A stretch of DNA of 53,587 bases from UBA8752 sp965657965 (GTDB taxonomy: Bacteria; Bacteroidota; Bacteroidia; Flavobacteriales_D; Sanyastnellaceae). The position numbers and the translations under genes were made by a program. Within the stretch, counting starts at the first letter, position 1. Each line of letters starts with the position of its first letter. Of the stretch, positions 16,077 to 24,295 are shown one piece after another. The DNA lies in the NCBI GenBank assembly GCA_965657965.1, contig CBFHQM010000017.1, positions 1 to 53,587 on the forward strand, in the 5' to 3' direction. A model generated the notes under the pieces. The model worked only from the letters and a program-made list of their open reading frames with translations. It had not been told where the DNA came from and ran no database searches.

Positions 16077-18314
16077 TCAGGGGTGTTCAATGAGGTGTGT
16101 GGTCCTGCGGCCGCCTTGCTCGAGCTGCAAAACATAAATGCCGGCCGGGAGATCAGAGGTGTTCAATGTCCCGCCGAAACCATGGCCAGACTGCTGGCGC
16201 AACTCCGCACCATTGAGGCTCATGATCCGCGCCTTCCAAGCCGAGGAAGCCGAACAAACAAAATGAACCTCGTGAAGCGCAGGATTGGGAAACACCAAGG
16301 GGCCATTCTGAACCGTCTCGGATACCGCGACCACGCCATTTTCCCAACCCGGTGTTGGCGCCAAGAAATCAAACGGCCCCGTTCCATTTGGAAGGCGGGC
16401 CCATGCCTGATCGATGGGACTTTCCGGGAGTGTAGCTTGGTCCCAAATCGTTCCTGTGGAATCGCTCAACAAGACGGTCTCTCCCAATGAGGACACCCGG
16501 AAGTTGGCGTGCATTTTCCCTTCATTTCCTTCCTCATCGGCCCAAACCAACGCATAGCCATTGGGGGGAATGAGAGCATCGGGCAAGGCCCACTTCTGCA
16601 AAAGCTCGAGGCTATCCGAGAGGAACAGCCCCCCCAAACAAACGGGTGTGGGCGTGAGATTGTGCAATTCAATCCAGTCTTCCACATCGCCATCGCCATC
16701 GAGGTTTCCCGAAAGGGCATTGGCCATGCATTCATTGATGACAACCGTCCCCTCGGGCAATGCTGCTTCCTCCCGGTAATACACATGAGCAGCGCGGTCA
16801 GGAGAGAACCGACCCGCGGTTTCGCTCTGCGCATAGATGTAGTACTCGAAAACGTTGCCGGCATTTTCCACCACGCCAATGTGCTGACCGGAAAACGCCC
16901 AATTCATGGGAATCCACTCGAACTTCGCGTCGGCACCAAAGCGGTAGTAAAGCCGCACCTCCTGTGCCCCATCGACCATGGCTCCCACAATCGCCTCCCC
17001 ACCAAACTCCAACGGAATCAATACGTCCACCTCTGTGATGGTCGGAACCTCGGCCATCTCCGGCAGCGCCATCAAATGCGCCACCCGGTCCGACATCAAA
17101 TCGGTGATTCCCGGGTAGTCCACCAAATCAGACACTGTGCTGTCCAGGTTGACCTGGAAGTCATCAAAACCATAAAACTTGTTGGTGTCCAATTCCACCC
17201 ATGGCTCAATCAAGGTGCGCAGAGACTCGGCCTCCTCTATATAACTGCCACTCAAAAAGTCCTCCACCAAAATGGTCCGGACATGCGCCATGTACATGCG
17301 ACGAAAAGTGTCGTCCTCAAAAAGGTTGCGCAGCAGGGGCCGCGGAAACACCGACACGTTGTTCAAGTGCGTGAGCGGGTCCAGCGTTTTGGCTTCTTCC
17401 ATGCTAAAACCGTCGAAGTACTCCGAAGCGTCTGTCAAACGAAAGCTCGCAAACGACATGTTCATGTCCCAAAGAATGGGCTGGAACCGGCCGTGATGGT
17501 CCGCATAGAGGTAGTAGTTCTGCGCGTACCCAACATAACTGTCGAAGTTGACCAAAGCGTAATTCAACGCATGCATCCACAGCGTCTGGTCCACATCCAA
17601 CACCTCTTCTATTTCCTCTGGTGCGTTGTTTAAGGTCTGAATCAGGCCATACAGGTCCACCCAACCGGTCTCTGACTTCATTTCGTACAAATCGAAATAC
17701 GGCGCCAAAATGTCGCCAGGTGAATCGCTCAGGTTGGCATTTTCTCCGAACAAGTCCAAGCTGACCGGGGCGGCCTTGAAAAATGGCCCCGTGGTGGTCC
17801 ACTCATGTCGATCCAGAAACTGTTTATCGACAGATTCTGTGTTGGTGTAGAGGCCCCAATACTGCCCATTGATGAACAGCTTGGCGAAATTGGCCCTGCC
17901 ACTGGGCATGCAACGGCGAGCCGACTGATAAGACAGCACCTCTCTCAAAAAAGACGGATCTTGGATCACATTCGCCAGCTTAACCTTGTCGACCCCTTGG
18001 TACTTGAGAGAATCATGCGTGTAGTTGAGCTTGATGTTGAACGGGTTTTTATCCCTGTCCACACTAACGGAGCTGAACCCCTTGTATCGCACACCGACCC
18101 CCTCCAAGAGTGTCCCATCGATTTCCACATCTGCGGTCATCCTCCCCTCGTCGCCGGCCAAGAACAACGAATCCAATGTGGCGTCCCAATTTTCTTCCGC
18201 AAAGAGGAGGTTGATCTCCGGCAGGTGCGTCAGGTCAAAGAAGTCTGACTGGGCTTGTGCAATGCTCAGGCTGCAGCATCCGAGCCAGAGCAATCCGATG
18301 AATTTGCACCTCAT
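16077..18314 (-). CDS. Secreted CotH-kinase-family protein with lamin-tail domain and type IX sorting domain
   Basis: The 745-residue protein has a signal peptide (GLLWLGCCSLSIAQAQ). Residues about 30-420 are a CotH kinase domain: EIDGTLLEGVGVRYKGFSS, KNPFNIKLNYTHDS, KVKLANVIQDPSFLREVLSY, the KLFINGQYWGLYTNTESVD block and LWDMNMSFASF at about 281, which holds the conserved WDxNxxF motif. CotH proteins phosphorylate secreted or spore-coat proteins in other bacteria. A lamin-tail-like domain follows (VVINECMANALSGNLDGDG, DWIELHNLTPTPVCLGGLFL), then a Por sorting domain (PLVFPNPALHEVHFV). The start overlaps the stop of the sulfotransferase-like gene by four bases. Kinase activity outside the cell is inferred from the family. 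Confidence 0.92.
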   Translation of the reverse strand: MRCKFIGLLWLGCCSLSIAQAQSDFFDLTHLPEINLLFAEENWDATLDSLFLAGDEGRMTADVEIDGTLLEGVGVRYKGFSSVSVDRDKNPFNIKLNYTHDSLKYQGVDKVKLANVIQDPSFLREVLSYQSARRCMPSGRANFAKLFINGQYWGLYTNTESVDKQFLDRHEWTTTGPFFKAAPVSLDLFGENANLSDSPGDILAPYFDLYEMKSETGWVDLYGLIQTLNNAPEEIEEVLDVDQTLWMHALNYALVNFDSYVGYAQNYYLYADHHGRFQPILWDMNMSFASFRLTDASEYFDGFSMEEAKTLDPLTHLNNVSVFPRPLLRNLFEDDTFRRMYMAHVRTILVEDFLSGSYIEEAESLRTLIEPWVELDTNKFYGFDDFQVNLDSTVSDLVDYPGITDLMSDRVAHLMALPEMAEVPTITEVDVLIPLEFGGEAIVGAMVDGAQEVRLYYRFGADAKFEWIPMNWAFSGQHIGVVENAGNVFEYYIYAQSETAGRFSPDRAAHVYYREEAALPEGTVVINECMANALSGNLDGDGDVEDWIELHNLTPTPVCLGGLFLSDSLELLQKWALPDALIPPNGYALVWADEEGNEGKMHANFRVSSLGETVLLSDSTGTIWDQATLPESPIDQAWARLPNGTGPFDFLAPTPGWENGVVAVSETVQNGPLVFPNPALHEVHFVCSASSAWKARIMSLNGAELRQQSGHGFGGTLNTSDLPAGIYVLQLEQGGRRTTHLIEHP

Positions 18315-19849
18315 TGGATGACGACGCGGCGCACGCTTGAGCTCCCTGCATTGCGCGCTTCCAAGAAATACACGCCCGGCGCATAATGCGCAAAATCCAT
18401 GCGATTCACGCGGGTCGCCGTTTGCAAAAGCCGACCCGAAGCATCCCGGACAGATACCTCATCCAAACCGTCCAAACCGAACTCACCAACGAAATCCACC
18501 CCTCCCGATGCAGGATTGGGAAAAACGGTCCAATTCAACACTGCTCTTTCGTTTAGACCTGTGGCTTCACCACATGGGTTAGCAAGCAGCGCTTGGATGC
18601 CGGGGTGGTCGCAGGGATAGCGAAAAGCCTTTTGAGATTGGGCATTGTACTGGAAAAGCAAATTGCCCTCCATGTCCATTTCATACATGTACCCCGCGCC
18701 ACCTTGGCCACTGGACAAATTCACGAAAATGTTGCCGTCGGCCATGCGGTCTGCGGCGGATTGGCCCGGCGCATCTGCCATGCATTCGTGGCGCCATGAA
18801 TAACTGGTGGGTTCAAAAGCCGCTCCAGGCGTGTGTGCATAATTGTATCCCTCATGGGGTGCATCCACCGCATCAACTGCCGATCCACCGCCATTTCCAG
18901 AGTTGTTGAACACCTGAATGAATCCACCATTTGGCCGACCATCGTCGATGATCCACCGCGCATCATGGCAGGCGGACGTGATGACTTGAGCGCCCGATGC
19001 GCCATAATTCGCGGGTTTTCCCCAGCGGTATAAAAAGTCACCGCCTTGACCGCTGTTGCCACCTGTATGCCCCGCAGCCTCCTCAATGGTGGTGCTGTGG
19101 TCAATCACGAAGATTTCGCTCAAGAAACGCGAACTGAATACGATCTGATCCAAATCGGGATTGTAGTCGACTCCATTCACGTGAAACCAATCAGAGGCAC
19201 TGCCACCTCCACCTGGAGGTCCGCCCCCGCCAGTGGACAGGTTGGCATTGAGCAATTCAGGATGATCCAGAATTTGTCCGTAGTTCTCCAAATCCGGATT
19301 TACATCTTGCACCATGTGATCCTTGATGTGCCATTCCCACACAATTTCGCCGCCTGTTCCATCCTGGGCCACTTCAATAAAATGGGTCGCCAATTTGCTT
19401 CCATTTCCGGTGTAGCCCAAGTTGTCGAGCTCCTCGCCTTCCACCACTTCCCACGCCGTCAACAGCACGTGACCATTGGGCATCAGCGCCAAATCGTGAT
19501 GGGTCACCACCTCTGACGTGGAGTAATTGAACTCCCAAACCACATTCGCTTCGGGATCCAATTCTTGAACCTTGCCCCCCACTGCGGCGCCATTCAACTG
19601 ATTGCTGTTGTTCACGCAGCCGCGCACAATGTTGCCATTGTCTCGAAGGGCCAGGGCGTAATTGGCCTGAGTGGGACAACTCCACGTGTGGGCGATGTCT
19701 CCTTCGGCATCAATCAAGTATGCCGTGCTCGAATTGTTGGTGTTGTACAGCGCAAAGCCATCCATTTGCTGGGCATTCACAGCAAACAACACACCCCAAA
19801 AAAAGAAGCAGCTCGTCGCAATGTGACGAGAAAAGGAAGTTGGAATCAT
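18311..19849 (-). CDS. Secreted arylsulfotransferase (ASST)-family protein with type IX sorting domain
   Basis: The 512-residue protein has a signal peptide (HIATSCFFFWGVLFAVNAQQ) and a propeller-type body with ASST family phrases: TAYLIDAEGDIAHTWSCP, THHDLALMPNGHVLLTAWE, SDWFHVNGVDYNPDLDQIVF, FVIDHSTTIEEAAGH and ITSACHDARWI. Histidines in the HHD and HDAR motifs are candidates for the active site. Known ASST enzymes move sulfate between phenols without PAPS; many Bacteroidota relatives are uncharacterised. A Por sorting domain (WTVFPNPASGGVDFVGE) ends it. ATG 19849 is chosen because it starts the signal peptide. The stop overlaps the CotH start, so this is the first gene of the unit. Confidence 0.87.
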   Translation of the reverse strand: MIPTSFSRHIATSCFFFWGVLFAVNAQQMDGFALYNTNNSSTAYLIDAEGDIAHTWSCPTQANYALALRDNGNIVRGCVNNSNQLNGAAVGGKVQELDPEANVVWEFNYSTSEVVTHHDLALMPNGHVLLTAWEVVEGEELDNLGYTGNGSKLATHFIEVAQDGTGGEIVWEWHIKDHMVQDVNPDLENYGQILDHPELLNANLSTGGGGPPGGGGSASDWFHVNGVDYNPDLDQIVFSSRFLSEIFVIDHSTTIEEAAGHTGGNSGQGGDFLYRWGKPANYGASGAQVITSACHDARWIIDDGRPNGGFIQVFNNSGNGGGSAVDAVDAPHEGYNYAHTPGAAFEPTSYSWRHECMADAPGQSAADRMADGNIFVNLSSGQGGAGYMYEMDMEGNLLFQYNAQSQKAFRYPCDHPGIQALLANPCGEATGLNERAVLNWTVFPNPASGGVDFVGEFGLDGLDEVSVRDASGRLLQTATRVNRMDFAHYAPGVYFLEARNAGSSSVRRVVIQ

Positions 19850-19979
19850 TGCAGGCAGCGGATTTAGATTCAGGAAACGTCTCCTAAAAAAGCCCACTGC
19901 AAAGTAGACGCTCAATGGACATCAAGGTTTAACCTGTTCGGCCGCAAAATGTCCGTCTGCAATCACAGTACGTCCGAAG

Positions 19980-20357
19980 TCAATGCTGGCGCAACAGCGC
20001 AGCAAACGCCTCCCGGTGCGAAAAAAGCAGAAAGACATTCATGCCCAACGCCAAAGCCGCCCCTCCGATGCCCGCGGGATTCAAGAACAAGTGAAAAAGA
20101 AAGGCATTCAACATGACCGGAAAAAGGACAACCAGGGCCAAAGGCTGATACCGGTTCGCAAAGCACAGAATTCCGACCAGGATTTCCACGACGGCCACAA
20201 TCGGAAGGAGATATCCACTGGCAGCAAGCGCCCCCATAAAGATGCCCGCTGGCTCGGCCATGGCGGGTAAGGGCATGAAGCCAACGAACTTATTGAGTCC
20301 AAAAATCACGAGCATCAAGCCCAAAAGAATGCGCACTGCAGTTTGTGTCTTTTTCAT
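19980..20357 (-). CDS. DoxX-like family membrane protein
   Basis: The 125-residue protein has four hydrophobic segments and the DoxX opening (TAVRILLGLMLVIFGLNKFV), followed by GYLLPIVAVVEILVGILCF and ALVVLFPVMLNAFLFHLFLN. DoxX-type proteins are linked to thiosulfate oxidation, sulfur or redox homeostasis in some organisms, but small members like this are mostly unassigned. It stands alone, with the GNAT gene 83 bases upstream on the same strand. Confidence 0.88.
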   Translation of the reverse strand: MKKTQTAVRILLGLMLVIFGLNKFVGFMPLPAMAEPAGIFMGALAASGYLLPIVAVVEILVGILCFANRYQPLALVVLFPVMLNAFLFHLFLNPAGIGGAALALGMNVFLLFSHREAFAALLRQH

Positions 20358-20440
20358 GTCTTCAAAACAACCGCGTCTCCAACCGTTGAACCTTAATCAA
20401 GAACAAGAAACCCGAGGTCCAGCCCCTCCACGACTGTCCA

Positions 20441-20923
20441 TCATGCCGTTGTGTGCAGAGCACGCTGCATGCGAATGTCGGCCCGCTCATAGATACAGTC
20501 TGCTGGAACAGGGACCACCTCAAAACCAAATTTGCGATAGAGGTGCAACGCACTTTGCAGTTTGGTGTGAGAATACAACTCCAAGAACTCCAGCTCCAAT
20601 GACTCGCAATGCGCCAGAGCAAAAGACATAAGCCGATGACCAATCCCTTTGGATTGCCAGTCCTCTCGAACCGCCATCTTGTTGAGCTCCATGGAAGCAG
20701 GCCCCGAAGGCGTGAGCGCAAATGTGGCCACCACCTCTTCGCCTATCGTGCCAAAAAAGATGTCTCCGCCCCTGTCAAGCACCATTTCTTGAGGGTTCTG
20801 GAGCACCTTCAAATCATAGGGTTCAATTAAAAAATGCGCCTCCAACCAAGCCTTGTTTAGCTCAAAAAATGACGTGGCATAGCGTGGCTGGTAAGCCACA
20901 ATCTTCAGTTCGGAAATGTCCAT
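20441..20923 (-). CDS. GNAT family N-acetyltransferase
   Basis: The 160-residue protein has the GNAT core: ELKIVAYQPRYATSFFELNK at the start, IGEEVVATFALTP (beta4), MELNKMAVREDWQSKGIGHR with the acetyl-CoA pyrophosphate loop (QSKGIG), then LELYSHTKLQSALHLYRKFG and FEVVPVP. It should move an acetyl group from acetyl-CoA to an amine; the acceptor is unknown. ATG 20923 is used. An in-frame start at 21010 would overlap the end of the upstream gene and add residues without family similarity. Confidence 0.9.
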   Translation of the reverse strand: MDISELKIVAYQPRYATSFFELNKAWLEAHFLIEPYDLKVLQNPQEMVLDRGGDIFFGTIGEEVVATFALTPSGPASMELNKMAVREDWQSKGIGHRLMSFALAHCESLELEFLELYSHTKLQSALHLYRKFGFEVVPVPADCIYERADIRMQRALHTTA

Positions 20924-20955
20924 TTCGCCGAGGTGTATAGGGGCAGCTGACCCAT

Positions 20956-21963
20956 TTACTGGCGTCGTCCGCCCATCTCCTGACGCGAAGTGCCATCGCT
21001 GTACCGACAAATAAACAACCGACTTGGCGACCCCTCGAAAACGGCCATGGGCACCACTTTGCCCGACAGGTCCAAGACCTCAATCAACACCGGATCAACC
21101 TGGCCTTCATTCATCACATCCACCTGAGTTGGACAATACTGTCCATCGGGAGCCTGCAATGGGAGCTGGTATTGAGTGTCCGTAATCAAGGCGTGGACCA
21201 GCACATCTGTGGATTCCAGCAGTGGGGGCGAATACAGCTCCCATTCATCGGCAATGCCTTCGGCTGTCTCCACATCATTCAAGATGCCCATCTCGGTCAC
21301 CGTGGCCCAATAGAGGTACTCGATGGCCATGCACCCATAGTCACACGTCTCGTCGTCATAGTGGTACCACGCAGCCTCTGGGTAAGCCTCTGGCACTTCC
21401 AAAAATTGACCTGACCGCGCCACATCCATGGCTTCCGACAACAGGGAGCTGCTGGGTTCCAAGCCAAAAGCTGCCGGATACATCTCAACGTGCCCAACAT
21501 GATGAAGGGTATGCAACACCTCTTCCACTGTCGCATCTGCACCCCAATGCCCGGGCTGAGAAGGGTCGATTTCATCAGCATAGAGCACCGCGGAAATCCC
21601 GTCGCCCTCGTACTCGTTCCAGAGGTCCTCTTCTGCGGGAGACCCTTCGTAAGCCAAAACAGGCATCAGCGCCCCGCCATTGGCCAAGGCTGACTGCAGC
21701 TGAGGATCATCGGCCAGGCCATCTTCATTTTGGTCGAGCAAGTCCGCGACCACACTGGCCACATGCAACAATTGCGCTTCGGAAATGATCGGCTCAGCCA
21801 AGACATGGAAGCATTCGAGAACGTGCACGGATTGAGTGAACCGAGCAAAAGCAGGTTGATTAGAGAACGGATTGTCCTCCACAGGCAAGCACACGTTGTT
21901 CTGCGCGGAACAACCGAGCCACATGGATGACGCCAGTAAAACAAGGGCCAAAGGGTTCTTCAT
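20956..21963 (-). CDS. Exported protein with metallopeptidase-like HxxHH motif
   Basis: The 335-residue protein begins MKNPLALVLLASSMWLGCSA; cleavage could be signal peptidase I after CSA or lipoprotein processing at the LGC cysteine. An EF-hand-like loop (DQNEDGLADD) lies near residue 75. The core has EEVLHTLHHVGHVEMYP, a Glu-His-rich stretch that could bind a metal, followed by SSLLSEAMDVARSG. It is not a standard HExxH zincin, and I cannot name the family with confidence. The C-terminus (VLIEVLDLSGKVVPMAVFEG, LFICRYSDGTS) resembles a type IX sorting domain. ATG 21963 is the start at the signal peptide. It diverges from the fasciclin gene. Confidence 0.65.
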   Translation of the reverse strand: MKNPLALVLLASSMWLGCSAQNNVCLPVEDNPFSNQPAFARFTQSVHVLECFHVLAEPIISEAQLLHVASVVADLLDQNEDGLADDPQLQSALANGGALMPVLAYEGSPAEEDLWNEYEGDGISAVLYADEIDPSQPGHWGADATVEEVLHTLHHVGHVEMYPAAFGLEPSSSLLSEAMDVARSGQFLEVPEAYPEAAWYHYDDETCDYGCMAIEYLYWATVTEMGILNDVETAEGIADEWELYSPPLLESTDVLVHALITDTQYQLPLQAPDGQYCPTQVDVMNEGQVDPVLIEVLDLSGKVVPMAVFEGSPSRLFICRYSDGTSRQEMGGRRQ

Positions 21964-22066
21964 TGTGGCTGAAGATGGGGACATCTAGGAAAAAAATCAC
22001 CGCTGCCCAAAATGAACTTTGGTCTCATGTCACATGTTCGTTTCTCAAGTTGTTTTCAAATTAGAA

Positions 22067-24235
22067 ATGATGAAGCTTTCCACCCGCATTTTGGTCATGC
22101 TGAGCATGACTTTTTGTTCCGTCCAAGGTCAATCTCAATGTGAAGCCGATCACATCATCGCGATGGCCGACTTCTATTTTGCCCCCTCAGAACTGACCAT
22201 CCTACCTGGAGAAACAGTGGCGTTTGTCAACGTTCAAGGCACCCACGACGTCAATGGGGTCTCCAATACTTTGACTGGTGAGCCATGGAACAATCCAGTT
22301 GGCTTCTCCCTAGAAGAGACCTTTGGAACAGAAGAAGGAACGTGCGCAGGTGTGGTCACATTCGATGTCCCAGGCGTCTACAACTTCGATTCCAGCCTCG
22401 GCTTACAAGCCCAATTGGGAATGGCGGGGACCATTACCGTTGATGCCTTTACCCTGGCGGACCTCTTGTTGGAATGGAGCAACAATCAGGAAGGCGCCCC
22501 GGACGTCTTCGCGTCCAGTTTTGCCTTTCAGAACTCCTGCCCCTCTTGTGCAGCCGCACTCAATGGCGTGGCAGCATATACCGTCTTCATGCCCGATGAT
22601 GCTGCTGTGGATGCGCTCGAAGAGATGTTGAACTTGAACAGTTTTGACATGCTCAGCATTCCCGACATCCAAGACATTTTCAGCTATCACTTTATCGAAG
22701 GTGTCTATCTGGCCGAAAACCTCGAACCCGGCATGTCGCTGCCCACTCTCCTCGGAGAGGATGTCCTGGTGGGACAAAATGCAAACGGTGGATTGACCAT
22801 CGATGGTGTCAACATCATTGAAACCAACTACACTGCAGACAACGGCGTGATCCACATCATCGATTACGGAATGGCCCCCTCCACCTCCCCCGAGGCGACC
22901 GTCTACCAGATTGTCGTCGACAGTCCCGATCACACCCTGTTCGAACAGGAAATCAACGCCAACCTGCTCAACGATGACCTCATCGGTCAACCGGTCATCA
23001 ACGACAACGAAGACGCGCCCGGCCACTTCACCGTCTTTGCACCCACCGATGACGCCATCTTCGCCTTTGCCGAGGAAAATGGGTTCGACAACGTGGACGA
23101 CCTCTTCGACTCCCCCTATTGGGACGAGATCCTGCGCAGACACATCGTGGAGACGCCGCTGACCAGCGATCAACTCGGCAACAACGGCCTGCTTGTCAGC
23201 TATGGAGGCGAAAACATCTACACCTTTGTCAACGACGACGGCATTTTCGTAGAAAACGCCCAAGTCATCACACCCGACCTTCTCGCCTACAACGGAGTCG
23301 TCCATGTGGTAAACGAGGTCATCAACTTCGAATTCCCCAATCCCGTGGGCACTTGTGGAACTTGGACACTGAACATGAACGCGCCGGACGGAGAAGGTTG
23401 GAGTGGCGTGATGCAAGTGTTGGTCGACAATGTGCTCGTGGGAGAACCCACTGTTCAAGACGGCTTCTCCAACAGCTATGCCTTCGCCGTGAACGAAGGT
23501 TCGGTCGTCGACATGAACTACATCTCCGAGTTCAATGGATGGCCAGGGAACTTTGAGGTAACGGACGCCGAGGGCGCCATCCTCTTCGACTCGGATTCTC
23601 CAACCAATTCAAGTTCCGAGTTTGGGTCTGCAGCCGGCGTATACGGGCTTAAAGCGTGCGACGAAGCGCCCGAATGCGGCGAAATTAAAGTGACCCTCTA
23701 CTCTGATTACGGAGGTTGGTACACAGGAAGCCTCTTCGTTTATGATGGGTCCGCCCTTGCAGATGTCATTGGGGGATACTGGTTCAATGGAAACGCCCTG
23801 ATTGGGTACGTGGACATCCAAGATGGAGACAATGTGAGCTTCGAGGTCAATGGTGGTTACTACTCTGACTATTACAGCTACCAAGTGGAAGATGGAGAGG
23901 GCAACATCCTCGTCGACCAAGTCGAGCAATATGTGGCTGCCGAGAACGTCTTTGGGGTGTCCATTTGTTCTGCGACAAGCATCGCCGAGGCGTCCGGGAG
24001 GATGGCGTTCCGTTTCGTTCCAAACCCAGCTGAAGAATCCGTGATGATCTCCGGCATGGCAGCGGATGTCAACTGGGTCATGACCGTCCGCAACCTTCTC
24101 GGTCAGGAGGTGCTGTCCCAAGGTGGTCAGGGACAGGCCACCTTGGATTTGAGCGACCTGACAGCGGGTACCTATCTCGGACAAATGCAGACCCAAGAAG
24201 GCGCCAGCCAGACCCTTCGCCTGGTCGTTCGCTGA
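22067..24235 (+). CDS. Secreted fasciclin-domain protein with degenerate cupredoxin domain and type IX sorting domain
   Basis: The 722-residue protein has a signal peptide (LVMLSMTFCSVQGQ). Residues about 24-125 are cupredoxin-like (DFYFAPSELTILPGETVAFV, GTHDVNG, then YNFDSSLGLQAQLGMAGTI). Two fasciclin domains follow: the first has YTVFMPDDAAVDALEEM and NGVIHIIDYG, the second HFTVFAPTDDAIFAFAEE and NGVVHVVNEVINFE. Two beta-rich segments with GW/GG turns come next (TLNMNAPDGEGWSG; VTLYSDYGGWYTGSLFVYDG), then a Por sorting domain (FRFVPNPAEESVMISG). Fasciclin domains mediate adhesion. The copper site appears lost, with Cys and His ligand positions replaced. Tandem ATGs at 22067 and 22070 start the signal peptide. 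Confidence 0.93.
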   Translation: MMKLSTRILVMLSMTFCSVQGQSQCEADHIIAMADFYFAPSELTILPGETVAFVNVQGTHDVNGVSNTLTGEPWNNPVGFSLEETFGTEEGTCAGVVTFDVPGVYNFDSSLGLQAQLGMAGTITVDAFTLADLLLEWSNNQEGAPDVFASSFAFQNSCPSCAAALNGVAAYTVFMPDDAAVDALEEMLNLNSFDMLSIPDIQDIFSYHFIEGVYLAENLEPGMSLPTLLGEDVLVGQNANGGLTIDGVNIIETNYTADNGVIHIIDYGMAPSTSPEATVYQIVVDSPDHTLFEQEINANLLNDDLIGQPVINDNEDAPGHFTVFAPTDDAIFAFAEENGFDNVDDLFDSPYWDEILRRHIVETPLTSDQLGNNGLLVSYGGENIYTFVNDDGIFVENAQVITPDLLAYNGVVHVVNEVINFEFPNPVGTCGTWTLNMNAPDGEGWSGVMQVLVDNVLVGEPTVQDGFSNSYAFAVNEGSVVDMNYISEFNGWPGNFEVTDAEGAILFDSDSPTNSSSEFGSAAGVYGLKACDEAPECGEIKVTLYSDYGGWYTGSLFVYDGSALADVIGGYWFNGNALIGYVDIQDGDNVSFEVNGGYYSDYYSYQVEDGEGNILVDQVEQYVAAENVFGVSICSATSIAEASGRMAFRFVPNPAEESVMISGMAADVNWVMTVRNLLGQEVLSQGGQGQATLDLSDLTAGTYLGQMQTQEGASQTLRLVVR

Positions 24236-24295
24236 CCGGACCGAAGTGGTCGTAATTCACTCACTTTCTTGGAACCGAAAGAAAGGCAATGGACC

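Noticed and set aside
16509..17633. A 374-codon rightward open frame
   Set aside because: It lies opposite the CotH kinase domain and its composition is that of a shadow frame.
22026..22036. Palindrome CATGTCACATG between the metallopeptidase-like and fasciclin genes
   Set aside because: Only five-base arms, and I saw no second copy to support a regulator site.
22403..23458. A 351-codon leftward open frame
   Set aside because: It is antisense to the fasciclin gene; Val- and Asp-rich sequence mirrors the real protein and shows no signal or motif.
24264..24285. CTTTCTT / AAGAAAG inverted repeat between convergent genes
   Set aside because: The stem is short and A/T-rich with no T-run, so I did not call a terminator.
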